DNA of 64,000 nt. It comes from DATBSL01 sp964561785 (lineage in GTDB: Bacteria > Acidobacteriota > Vicinamibacteria > Fen-336). A program made the translations under genes and the position numbers. Of the stretch, positions 24,159-33,900 are shown piece by piece. The first letter of the stretch is position 1. Each line of letters opens with the position of its first letter. The stretch is taken from positions 1 through 64,000 of the forward strand of contig CAZLRF010000027.1 in the NCBI GenBank assembly GCA_964561785.1, given 5' to 3'. Under the pieces are notes generated by a model that made no database searches, had not been told where the DNA came from, and saw nothing but the letters and a program-made list of their open reading frames with translations.

Positions 24159-26693
24159 ATGACGACGCGCTTTCTCCGTTCGCTCGCTCCCGTCCTGCCG
24201 CTCCTCCTCGCCGGCCCGGCCCCTTCGGTCCCGGACGACACGGCCGCGCTGCGTCTCAACGCGCTCGAGTACCTGGAGATGCCGGGGCTCGACGTGATGC
24301 TGGCCCACGACTACTACCCCGAGGGACACCAGGGCGGGGTGGGGATCATCCAGAACGGCCAGCGGGTGGCGACGAACGGGGACCTCCGCCTCGACCGGAC
24401 GCCGGGCCAGTGGCAGCCGGTGCCGAAGGTCGGCAAGCGGGTCGTCGACCCGGCCACCGGCGAGATCAGCGTGCGCGCGGAGTACCCCGACGAGTCGAAG
24501 AACCGCAAGGGCTTCAACCCGGTCGAGTACCCCGACCTGCGCTTCGCCTACACGGTGCGCGTGCGGCCGGAGGGCGCGGCCTTCCGGATCCTGGTGGACC
24601 TCGACGCCCCGCTCCCCGACGAGTGGATCGGGAGAGTCGGCTTCAACCTGGAGCTGTTTCCCGGGATCCTGTTCGGAAAGTCCTGGGCGACGGAGACCCA
24701 GTCGGGAATCTTCCCGCGGCAGCCGAACGGTCCCGGCACCCTCGACGCGAGGGGGGAGTACCAGATCGCCCCGCTCGGCACCGGCCGGCGCCTCGTGATC
24801 GCGCCGGAGTCTCCTCGCCAGCGGATGGCGATCGTGGACGCGACCGGCGGCGGGCTCGAGCTCGTCGACGGCCGAGGGGAGCACAACAACGGATGGTTCG
24901 TGGTGCGCTCGCTCGTCGCGAAGGGGGCGACGAAGGGCGCCGTGAACTGGCTCGTCACGCCCCACGCGATTCCGGGCTTCGTGGCGGAGCCGACCGTGCA
25001 GGTGTCGCAGGTGGGCTACCACCCGAAGCAGCGGAAGTGGGCGATCGTCGAGACCGATCCCCGCGACGCGCGGCGGCCGCCGATCGTGGTCTCGCGGATC
25101 ACCGAAACCGGCGCGCTCGAGACGGCCCTCGAGGGTGCGGGGGAGAGCTGGGGCCGCTTCCTGCGCTACGACTACCGCCGCCTGGACTTCACCGCGGTGA
25201 CGAAGCCCGGGATGTACGTGGTGAGCAGCGGCGAAGCGCGGTCGAGCCCGTTCCGCATCGGCGACGACGTCTTCCGCCGGCACGTCTGGCAGCCCACCCT
25301 CGACACGTTCCTGCCCGTCCAGATGTGCCACGTGAGGGTGAACGAGCGCTACCGCGTGTGGCACGGCGCCTGCCACCTCGACGACGCGCGGATGGCCCCG
25401 GTGAACCTCAACCACTTCGACGGCTACTCGCAGGGCCCCGAGACGCTGACGCGGTTCGCCCCCGGCGAGCCGGTGCCCGGCCTCGACCGCGGCGGCTGGC
25501 ACGACGCCGGCGACGACGACCTGCGCGTCGAGTCCCAGGCGGAGACCATGCACGGCCTCGCCCTCGCCTGGGAGGAGTTCCGGCCCGGGCACGACGACAC
25601 GACGATCGACCAGGCGCTGCGCAAGGTCGAGCTGCGCCAGCCGGACGGGAAGCCGGACATCCTCCAGCAGATCGAGCACGGGGCCCTCACCGTCGTCGGC
25701 GGCCACCGGGCCCTCGGCCGCTTCTACCGCGGGATCATCACGCCCACGCTGCGCCAGTACACGCACCTCGGCGACTTCGCGGCGCAGACGGACAACGTCG
25801 TGTTCGACCCGGCGAAGGCCAAGGCGTCGCCGCCCCCGATCGGGACCGGGCTCATAGGCTCGCCCGACGACCGCTGGGTGTTCACCGAGACGAACCCGAG
25901 GCGCGAGCTCTCGGCCGCGGCGGGCCTCGCCGCATCGGCCCGCGCGCTGCGAGGCTACGACGACGCCCTCGCCGCCGAGTGCCTCGCGATCGCCCGGCGC
26001 ACCTGGGACACGACCGACGAGGCGAAGGCCCCGGAGCCGCCGTGGGCCCGCAAGCGGCCGAGCGCGCGGATCGGCCTCGCCGTCGAGCTGCTCCTCGCGA
26101 CGAGGGACCGCCGCTACGCCGAGTACCTCGTCGCCCAGAAGGACGCGATCGTGGCGGGGATCAAGGACACCGGCTGGGTCGTGGGCCGGGCGCTGCCGCT
26201 CGTCGGCGACGCCGCCTTCACCGCCGCGGTCACGGAGGCGGTGGAGGGTCACCGCGCGGAGGTGGCGGAGCTCGAGAGGAAGACCCCGTACGGCGTCCCC
26301 TACGCGCCCGACGTCTGGGGCGCGGGGTGGGGGATCCAGGCCTTCGGGATGGAGCAGTACTTCCTCCACACCGCCTTCCCGGACGTGTTCCCGAGCGACG
26401 CGATGCTCCACGCCCTCGACTTCGTCCTCGGCGTGCACCCCGGGTCGAACAACGCCTCGTTCGTCTCGGGTGTCGGCTCGAAGTCGGTCATCGTCGGCTA
26501 CGGCTTCAACCGCGCCGACTGGAGCTACATCCCGGGCGGCAGCGTCTCGGGCACGGGGATCATCCGGCCCGACTTCCCGGAGCTGCTCGAGTGGCCCTTC
26601 CTCTGGCAGCAGACCGAGTACGTGCTCGGCGGGGGAACGACGGACTATCTCTTCCTGGCGCTCGCCGCCGACCACCTGCTCAACCGGGACTAG
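24159..26693 (+). CDS. Glycoside hydrolase family 9 with extra N-terminal module
   Basis: An 844-residue secreted enzyme with a signal peptide (about 1-22). Residues 30-275 form a beta-rich module of unknown family (MPGLDVMLAHDYYPEGHQGG, FNLELFPGILFG). An Ig-like cellulase N domain follows (about 279-366, VQVSQVGYHPKQRKWAIVE). The GH9 (alpha/alpha)6 barrel holds GLDRGGWHDAGDDD with catalytic Asp449 and Asp452, the family signature LGVHPGSNNASFVSGVGSKS and a C-terminal candidate acid Glu near 820. GH9 enzymes are endo- or exo-glucanases, but this variant lacks the classic N-E-V-x-x-x-Y-N end and may act on another beta-glucan or oligosaccharide. It ends 9 bp before the TonB receptor gene, so the two probably form an operon. 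Confidence 0.88.
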   Translation: MTTRFLRSLAPVLPLLLAGPAPSVPDDTAALRLNALEYLEMPGLDVMLAHDYYPEGHQGGVGIIQNGQRVATNGDLRLDRTPGQWQPVPKVGKRVVDPATGEISVRAEYPDESKNRKGFNPVEYPDLRFAYTVRVRPEGAAFRILVDLDAPLPDEWIGRVGFNLELFPGILFGKSWATETQSGIFPRQPNGPGTLDARGEYQIAPLGTGRRLVIAPESPRQRMAIVDATGGGLELVDGRGEHNNGWFVVRSLVAKGATKGAVNWLVTPHAIPGFVAEPTVQVSQVGYHPKQRKWAIVETDPRDARRPPIVVSRITETGALETALEGAGESWGRFLRYDYRRLDFTAVTKPGMYVVSSGEARSSPFRIGDDVFRRHVWQPTLDTFLPVQMCHVRVNERYRVWHGACHLDDARMAPVNLNHFDGYSQGPETLTRFAPGEPVPGLDRGGWHDAGDDDLRVESQAETMHGLALAWEEFRPGHDDTTIDQALRKVELRQPDGKPDILQQIEHGALTVVGGHRALGRFYRGIITPTLRQYTHLGDFAAQTDNVVFDPAKAKASPPPIGTGLIGSPDDRWVFTETNPRRELSAAAGLAASARALRGYDDALAAECLAIARRTWDTTDEAKAPEPPWARKRPSARIGLAVELLLATRDRRYAEYLVAQKDAIVAGIKDTGWVVGRALPLVGDAAFTAAVTEAVEGHRAEVAELERKTPYGVPYAPDVWGAGWGIQAFGMEQYFLHTAFPDVFPSDAMLHALDFVLGVHPGSNNASFVSGVGSKSVIVGYGFNRADWSYIPGGSVSGTGIIRPDFPELLEWPFLWQQTEYVLGGGTTDYLFLALAADHLLNRD

Positions 26694-26702
26694 GCTCGCG
26701 AG

Positions 26703-28970
26703 ATGGGAGCGCGCTCCTGGAGCCGCTTGCTGGCGGCGGCGGCCGGCCTTCTCCTCGCGACCGCGGCCCTCGGGGGCGAGCTGCGGGGGACGGTCCGCGA
26801 TGCGGTGACCGGCGAGCCGCTCGACGGGGTCCTCGTCGAGCTCGAGGGCACGTCGCTGCGGGCGGCGAGCGACCGCGAGGGCGCCTTCGTCCTGCCCGGG
26901 GCGCCGCCCGGCGCGGGGGCGCTGCGGGCGAGCCGGGTCGGCTATCGCCGGGTGCGGCTGGAGGCGCCGGCCACGGGGGAGCCGGCGGATATCGCCCTCG
27001 AGCCGCTCGTCGCCCGGCTCTGCGAGGCGGTGAGCGTGACCGCGCAGCGGGAGCAGCGGCGGGCTTTCGACCAGCCCGAGTCCGTCTCGTCGCGCGAAGC
27101 GGACGAGCTCGCACGCCTCCCGCTGCGCTCGACCCCGGAGAGCCTCTCCGGGATGACCGGCGTCTTCGTGCAGAAGACGAACCACGGCGGCGGCTCGCCC
27201 TTCGTGCGGGGGCTCACCGGAAACCAGGTCCTGCTCCTGGTCGACGGGATCCGCCTCAGCAACTCCACGTTCCGCTACGGCCCCAACCAGTACCTGGCCA
27301 CGGTGGCCCCGCACGCGGTCGACAGGATCGAGGTCGTGCGGGGCGCGGGGTCGACCCTCTACGGGAGCGACGCGATCGGGGGCGTCGTGAACGTGCTGAC
27401 GCGGGAGCCGGTCTTCGCGGGGAGCGGAGAGACGGCGGGGGCGAGCCTTCTCCTGCGCGGGATGACGTCGCGCATGGACCGCACCGCCCGGGCGGAGGCG
27501 CACGCGGCGGGGGAGCGGTGGGCGCTCCACGCCGGGGGCGACGTGCGCTGGTTCGGCGACCTCGTGGGCGGGGGCGACCTCGGAGTGCTCGCCCCCTCCG
27601 CCTACGACGAGCGGTCGGCCGACGTGAAGGCGCTCGTCCGGGCCTCGCCCACCACGCTCCTCACCGCGGCGTACCAGCACGTCCACCAGTCGGACGTGCC
27701 CCGCTACGACCAGGTGGCGCAGCGGGGGTACCTCCGCTACGGCTTCGACCCCCAGGTCCGCCAGCTCGGCTACCTGCGCTCGCAGAGCTTCCTCGCCAGC
27801 CCCTGGCTGCGCCGGCTCGAGGTGACCCTCTCCGCGCAGCGCTCGGTGGAAGGCCGCTTCCGGCAACGGCGCGGGGAGACGCTCGAGGTCACCGAGCAGG
27901 ACGAGGTCGAGACCCTCGGCCTCGTCCTCGAGGCGCGCTCCGAGCCGCGCCCCGGGTGGCGCGCGACCTCGGGCCTCGAGCTGTACCACGACCGTGTCGC
28001 GAGCTCGGCCGCCTCCCGCGATCTCGCGACCGGGGCGTCGCTCCCTCGGCGCGGGCTCTACCCGGACGGGGCGACGGCAACGAGCCTCGCCGCCTTCACC
28101 CTGCACACCGTCGACGCCGGACGGCTCTCCCTGACGTTGGGCGGCCGCTTCAACGCGTTCGCGATCTCCGCTCACGACCCGGTGGTGGGCGCGATCGACG
28201 TCCGGCCGAGCGCCGTCGTCGGCAACGCGGCCGCGCTGTGGCGGGCGTCCTCGGGCCACCACCTCACGGCGTCGGTCGCGAGCGGCTTCCGGGCGCCCAA
28301 CGTGAGCGACGTCGGCAGCCTCGGCCCGTTCGACTTCGGGGTCGAGGTGCCGGCCCCCGACCTGCGGCCCGAGCGGTCGCTGACCGTGGAGCTGGGGCAC
28401 AAGGCGCGGGTGGGCCGCCTCTCCTCGTCGCTCGCGCTGTTCGACACGCGGCTCGAGGACCTCATCGACCGCGTGCCGTCGACCTACCTCGGCCGCCCCG
28501 TCCTCGACGGGGACCGGGTCTGGCGCAAGGAGAACGTGGGACAGGCGCGGCTGCGCGGCGTCGAGGCGGAGATCGAGGTCGAGCTGCCGCTGCGCTCGGC
28601 CCTGGGGGCGGCCGTGGCGTATGCGCACGGGCAAAACCTCGACGCGGACGAGCCGATGCGGCGCATCCCGCCCGTGTTCGGGCGCGTGGCCTGGCGCCTC
28701 GCCCCGCGGGGGGGCGCCTCGGGCGAGGTGGAGTGGCTGTGGGCGGGAAAGCAGGACCGCCTCGCGAGCGGGGACCGCGCCGACCACCGCATCGCGCCCG
28801 GGGGCACGCCGGGGTGGGGCGTCCTCAACCTCCGCCTGGCCTGGGACGCGGGCCCCCTCCGGCTGCGGGCGGGGGTCGAGAACCTCTTCGACGAGGCGTA
28901 CCGCACGCACGGGTCCGGGATCGACGGCATGGGCCGCGCCGCCTGGGCCTCGGTCGCAGCGGGGTTCTGA
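26703..28970 (+). CDS. TonB-dependent outer-membrane receptor with carboxypeptidase-regulatory-like domain
   Basis: A 755-residue outer-membrane protein with a signal peptide (LLAAAAGLLLATAALGG). An N-terminal CarboxypepD_reg-like beta domain (ELRGTVRDAVTGEPLDGVLVELEG, about 25-105) precedes the plug. The plug shows ESLSGMTGVFVQKTN, FVRGLTGNQVLLLVDGIRL and DRIEVVRGAGSTLYGSDAIGGVVNV. The remaining 500 residues are alternating beta strands of the barrel, ending in a terminal aromatic (AAGF). A TonB box could not be defined. Placement directly after the GH9 gene suggests import of oligosaccharides released by secreted glycosidases, though a siderophore or cobalamin ligand cannot be excluded. Confidence 0.92.
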   Translation: MGARSWSRLLAAAAGLLLATAALGGELRGTVRDAVTGEPLDGVLVELEGTSLRAASDREGAFVLPGAPPGAGALRASRVGYRRVRLEAPATGEPADIALEPLVARLCEAVSVTAQREQRRAFDQPESVSSREADELARLPLRSTPESLSGMTGVFVQKTNHGGGSPFVRGLTGNQVLLLVDGIRLSNSTFRYGPNQYLATVAPHAVDRIEVVRGAGSTLYGSDAIGGVVNVLTREPVFAGSGETAGASLLLRGMTSRMDRTARAEAHAAGERWALHAGGDVRWFGDLVGGGDLGVLAPSAYDERSADVKALVRASPTTLLTAAYQHVHQSDVPRYDQVAQRGYLRYGFDPQVRQLGYLRSQSFLASPWLRRLEVTLSAQRSVEGRFRQRRGETLEVTEQDEVETLGLVLEARSEPRPGWRATSGLELYHDRVASSAASRDLATGASLPRRGLYPDGATATSLAAFTLHTVDAGRLSLTLGGRFNAFAISAHDPVVGAIDVRPSAVVGNAAALWRASSGHHLTASVASGFRAPNVSDVGSLGPFDFGVEVPAPDLRPERSLTVELGHKARVGRLSSSLALFDTRLEDLIDRVPSTYLGRPVLDGDRVWRKENVGQARLRGVEAEIEVELPLRSALGAAVAYAHGQNLDADEPMRRIPPVFGRVAWRLAPRGGASGEVEWLWAGKQDRLASGDRADHRIAPGGTPGWGVLNLRLAWDAGPLRLRAGVENLFDEAYRTHGSGIDGMGRAAWASVAAGF

Positions 28971-28974
28971 GGGC

Positions 28975-30798
28975 TCAGGCCCGGCGGTAGTTCAGGCCGA
29001 AGGCGATCGTCCGCTGCTCGTCGGCGGGGCCCTCTCCCATCGGCCGCAGCCGCAGCCCGAGCGTCCCCCGGAAGCCGTCGTGCTCGTAGGTCGCGTCGAG
29101 CCGCAGCCGGCCGCCCTCGTCGCGCGGGGCGAGGTCGCGGGGGAGGCTGACCACGTTGCCGGGCCAGGGCTCGCCGAAGAACATCGGGTCGAGCTGCTCA
29201 TCGGCCACGAGGAGCCACGGGCCGCAGTAGAGGCTCGCGTGGACGGGCGCCGGGCCGAGCGACGCGAGAGAGAGCTCTTCGCCGCCCGGGCGCACGAGGC
29301 GCAGGCGGGGGTGCAGCCGCGCCTCGAACCTCTCGCCGGCGGCGAAGCGGCCCTCGAGGCGCAGGACGTCGCCGTCGCGGCGCCCGGCCCGGCCCGCCCC
29401 CGAGACGGAGGGCGCTTCCGCCCAGGAGGGGACCCGCACCGCGAGCGTGCCCTCGAACGGTCGCCTCACCTCGACCGTGGCCGCGAACGGCGTGCGCCGC
29501 ACCGAGACCGCGGCCCTCGTCCCGACGAAGTCGACGTCCTCGAAGAGCTGCACGACGACGGCGCCGTCCCTCTCGACGACCGCGTGGTCCAGCACGTCGC
29601 GGAAGGCGCGGTAGCCGTGCATCGTGCAGCACCACCAGGAGCGGTTGACGCTCGGGGTGGGCTGGATGCCGCGGTCGAAGAAGACGCGCGACCCGAAGTC
29701 CCCGTTGGCGTACTGGTTGTGGTCGAAGCCGTTCACGAGGCACCGCTCGGCCCGCTCGAGGTACTCGGCGCGGCCGGTGGCTCGATGGAGCTGGAGCGAG
29801 AGGCGCACGAAGTCGGCGAGCCCGCAGCCCTCGTTGCGGGGGAGCTGGCCGGAGGCCGCCTTGGCCGCGGCGAGCGAGTCGGCCTTCGTCGGATCGCCCC
29901 AGCCGAAGTACTCGAGGACGCCGCCGTCGACCGTGTAGTCGGTCGAGCGTACGAGCTCGCCGTAGAGCCGCTCGGCGAGCGCGAGCATGTCCGCGTGGCC
30001 GGCCACCTCGTGGAGGAGGACGGCCCCTCGCAGCGTCGAGAGGTAGCCGTGCGAGTGCTGGACGCCGCGGGGCTGCAACCGCGGGACGATCGCTCGGGCC
30101 GCCTCGGCGTACGAGGCGTCGCCGGTCGCGCGCGTCAGCAGCGCCAGGCCTTCCGCGAGCTGCGTGAAGCAGATGAAGCCGCTCGCCCCCTGCCCCTCGA
30201 GCCGGGCGATCACCTCGGGAGCCATGGACGGCTCCCGCACGCCCAGGAGGAAGGCGGCGAGGCGACGGGCTGCGGCCAGGGTCGCCGCGTCGCGCGTCGC
30301 CTCCCAGAAGGCCATGAGGCCCACGAGCAGGCGCCCGTTCCCCCAGAGCAGGGCCATGTGCTCGGTGCCGGTGTCGGCGGGGGTGAAGGCGAGGTCGGCC
30401 CGCCCGAAGCGGCCGTCCGCGCGCTGCTCGGCGAGCAGCTTCGCGACCAGGGGGCGGAGCTCCGAGACCGCGCGGCCGGCGGGGGGCAGGACGGCCAGGG
30501 CCTCGACGTATCGACCCGAGAGGTCGCCGCTGTAATTCCAGAAGCGACGGCGCCGGTCGAGCGTCACGTCGGCGAGAATGAAGTCCTCGGTATAGGCGGG
30601 CGTGCCCTCGCCGGTGAGCCGACGTGCCGTGAGCTCGACCCGTCGCGCCAGCTCCCCCGCGGGTCGGGTGAGGCCGGGGCCCTCCGGGGCGCGCGGGTCG
30701 CTCGCGTGCGTGTCGCCCGAGACGCGCCGGGCGGACGCGAGCGCCGCCGCCCCCATCCCGATGCCCCCGAGGAACGCGCGACGCGACGTCTCGCTCAT
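28975..30798 (-). CDS. GH127-type beta-L-arabinofuranosidase-like protein (DUF1680), Tat-exported
   Basis: A 607-residue protein with a twin-arginine leader (SETSRRAFLGGIGMGAAALA) and GGGAGGGG before the ATG at 30798. The (alpha/alpha)6 barrel carries the zinc/catalytic set of GH127: E323-x-C325 (NEGCGLAD) and the adjacent pair C390-C391 (SWWCCTMHG), matching the Glu-Cys-Cys-Cys arrangement in which one Cys is the nucleophile. C-terminal beta domains follow (WAEAPSV, YCGPWLLVADE). Known relatives cleave beta-L-arabinofuranosyl bonds of plant glycoproteins and pectins. It is convergent with the TonB receptor gene (4 bp between stops) and divergent from the three-module enzyme. Confidence 0.87.
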   Translation of the reverse strand: MSETSRRAFLGGIGMGAAALASARRVSGDTHASDPRAPEGPGLTRPAGELARRVELTARRLTGEGTPAYTEDFILADVTLDRRRRFWNYSGDLSGRYVEALAVLPPAGRAVSELRPLVAKLLAEQRADGRFGRADLAFTPADTGTEHMALLWGNGRLLVGLMAFWEATRDAATLAAARRLAAFLLGVREPSMAPEVIARLEGQGASGFICFTQLAEGLALLTRATGDASYAEAARAIVPRLQPRGVQHSHGYLSTLRGAVLLHEVAGHADMLALAERLYGELVRSTDYTVDGGVLEYFGWGDPTKADSLAAAKAASGQLPRNEGCGLADFVRLSLQLHRATGRAEYLERAERCLVNGFDHNQYANGDFGSRVFFDRGIQPTPSVNRSWWCCTMHGYRAFRDVLDHAVVERDGAVVVQLFEDVDFVGTRAAVSVRRTPFAATVEVRRPFEGTLAVRVPSWAEAPSVSGAGRAGRRDGDVLRLEGRFAAGERFEARLHPRLRLVRPGGEELSLASLGPAPVHASLYCGPWLLVADEQLDPMFFGEPWPGNVVSLPRDLAPRDEGGRLRLDATYEHDGFRGTLGLRLRPMGEGPADEQRTIAFGLNYRRA

Positions 30799-30830
30799 CG
30801 TGACCCCTCCCGCCACGGTTCTAGCACGAG

Positions 30831-30847
30831 GGGGTCAGATCTTGAAA
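30831..30847. repeat. Solo half of the inverted-repeat element
   Basis: GGGGTCAGATCTTGAAA is identical over 16 bases to the end of the 92-bp element at 3824-3915. The complementary arm was not found nearby, so this is a single-ended remnant. It lies in the divergent gap between the GH127 gene (start 30798) and the three-module enzyme gene (start 30921). Confidence 0.65.
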
Positions 30848-30920
30848 TGAGGCGTCGGCCCGCCGAGCTTGACGCCGGGCGGGCGGGAGTGGCAGCGTTC
30901 GCCCGGGAGGCGCGCTCGCC

Positions 30921-33900
30921 ATGCCCACCTCGACCTTCGTCGTCCTCCTTCCGGTTCTTCTTCTCACGCCCGGGACGGCCACGCCGGCCGAGATCGGCCT
31001 CGTGCCGGTCGTCCGGGTCGCGTCACCGCCCGTCCTCGACGGCCGGATGGAGGACGCCTGGGGGGCCGCGGTCGAGCGGCGCCTCGAGCGCAGCAAGGGT
31101 CCGATCCCGCATTCCGGAGACCTGCAGGGCCGCTTCCGCGCGATGTGGGACGAGGCGGCGCTCTACGTCTTCGTCGAGGTGGTCGACGATCGGAGAGTGC
31201 GCAACCAGGCGATGCCCTGGCTCGACGACTCGGTCGAGGTGTACGTGGACGGGGACGGGAGCCGGAGCGTGAGCTACGACGACCGCAACGACCACCAGCT
31301 CGTCTTCGGGTGGGACGACCCGCGCGTGCACCACCCGAAGGGGCCGGAACGCCCGGGGGTGCGCTTCGCGCGGGCGGACTGGGAGTACGGGTACCGGGTC
31401 GAGATCGCGTTGCCGTGGGCCGCGATCGGTGCGACGCCGAGGGCCGGGGGCCTGGTCGGCCTCGACGTGCACGTCAACGACAACGACGGGAGCGGTCGCG
31501 AGGACAAGCTCATGTGGTCGGACGGGGCGGACCTCGCGCACGGCGACCCGCGGAGGCTCGGCCGCGCGACGCTCCTCGGAACGACGCAGGCGACCCCCGA
31601 GGCCGTCGCGGCGCTCACCGCGACGGCGACCGACGTGCCCGCCACGGCGACGGGCGACGGCCCCCCGCTGCGCCTGCAGTACCACGACATCCGCACCGAT
31701 CCGGCCGGCATGATCCTGCCGTGGTCGGACGACCCTCCGTCGAAGGCTTACGACCGCGTGATCCGGCTCGTCTGGGACTTCTGGCGACGCATGGAGAAGT
31801 GTCCGAACGGCGTCCCCTATTACCTCCAGCACCAGGTCTGGAAGCCCGAGCACGACCCGCGCGGCCTCGGGGGGGACCAGATCCCGATGGCGCTGAGCTC
31901 GTGGAACCTGCTCCACGCCTACCTCGGCGACCCCGCGGTGGTGGCCGACATGCGCCTCCAGGCCGACTACTGGCTCGCGAACGGAATGACGGGCCCGTCC
32001 GGGCCATGGCCGAACGTGCCGTTCCCGTACAACACCGACGTCCACTCCGGCCGCTACGACGGGGACATGGTCGCGGGCAAGGGCTTTCTCCAGCCCGACA
32101 AGGCGGGCTCGTTCGGGGCGGAGCTGGTCGTGCTCCACAAGATCACCGGCGAACCCCGCTACCTCAAGGCGGCCGTGGGCATCGCGGATACGCTCGCCCG
32201 CAACGTCCAGCCGGGCGCCGCCGAGCGGTCCCCCTGGCCCTTCCGTGTCCACGCCCTGACCGGGGAGGTCTTCGTCTCGGCGAACGGCCGCTTCGACTAC
32301 ACCACGAACTGGACGGGGGCGCTGCGCCTCTTCGACGACCTCGTGCGGATGGGGGAGGGCCGCGTGGTCGAGTACGAGCGGGCCCGGCGGATCGTCGGCG
32401 ACTGGCTGAAGGCCCATCCGGCGCGGACGCAGCGGTGGGGTCCCTTCTTCGAGGACATCAACATCTACTCGGACACCCAGATCAACGCGGGCACCTTCGC
32501 CCTCTACGTCCTCGAGAACCCGGGATGGATGGAGGACGGCCTCGCCGTCGTGCGGCGGATCCTGGACTGGGCCGATCGGACCTTCGGCAACCCCTTCTGG
32601 GCGCGGTTCGGCGTGCGGGCCACGAACGAGCAGACGGCCTACGAGGTGCCGGGCAACAGCCACACCTCGCGCCAGGCCTCGCTCGAGCTGATGTGGGCGG
32701 AGGCGGCCGGGGACGCCTCGCGCAAGGCCCAGGCGGTGCGCAACCTCAGCTGGGCGACCTACATGGTCGACACCGACGGGAAGAACCGCTACTACCGCGA
32801 CGACGTCTGGCTGACCGACGGCTACGGCGACTACGTGCGCCACTACCTGCGGGCGATGGCGGCGGCGCCGGAGCTCGCACCGGCCGACCAGAACCACCTG
32901 CTGCGCACGAGCTCGGTGGTGCGGTCGATCGAGTACGGGAACGACCGCATCGTCTACGAGAAGTGGGACGCCGCCTCCCGCGAGCGGCTCAAGCTCGGCG
33001 CGTGGGAGCCGGGCTCGATCGAGGGTGGGACGATGACGTGGGACGGGACGACCCGCGTCCTCGACGTGGCGTCGACCGCGAAGCGCGTCGTGGTCCGCCG
33101 GAAGCCGGAGCCGGTGGTGAGGCTCCCCGTGACCGTCGACGGCGCGAGCCGCTTCCAGGAGATCGACGGGCTCGGCGTGAACGTCACCCCCGCGCAGTGG
33201 CGCGACGGGGCCCTTCGGCCGACCCTCGACCTCCTCGTCGACGACCTCGGCGCGTCGATCATCCGCCTCGACTGCTACGGGAAGGCCGACTGGCTGGACC
33301 CCGCGAAGCGCGGCGAAGACGGCCGCTGGCCGGAGGCGTACCTGGCCGAGGTGTACCGTTCCCGCGTCTTCACGGAGTGCTGGGACACGTTCCGCCACCT
33401 CGCCGCGAAGGGCGTCGACGTGCATCTCAACGTCAGCGGGCGGATCCCCGCGGCCTGGGCGGGTCCCGACGGCCAGACGCTCGTGGACTTCGACGCGTAC
33501 GCCGAGGCCGCCGTGTCGCAGGCGCGCTGGGCCCGCGAGAAGGAGGGGCTGGGCTTCCGGGTCTTCGCGCCGTTCAACGAGACGAACCTCGGCTTCCCGG
33601 AGGGGCCGAGGATCCGGGATGCCGAGGTGGTGACGGCGGTGCGGGCGGTGGCGAAGCGGATGGACGCGGCCGGCCTCGGCGACGTGAAGCTGGTGGTGGC
33701 CTGCGACGCGCCGCCGGTGAGCCTGGCCCGCTTCGGGCCGATGCTGGAGGCGAAGGACCTCGTCGGCCGCGTCCTCGCGTTCTCGACCCACACCTACGGC
33801 GACGGCGACGAGGGCGACGCGACGCCCGGCTGGTACGACGGGGAGTCGGAGCGGGCGGCGCTCGTGAAGGCGGTGGGGAAGAGCCCGCACGCGGGGGCGC

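Noticed and set aside
24012..28910. Very long open frame on the minus strand opposite the GH9 and TonB receptor genes
   Set aside because: High GC keeps stop codons rare in shadow frames; the translation is Arg/Ala/Gly/Val-rich with no motifs, while the plus strand codes two clear families.
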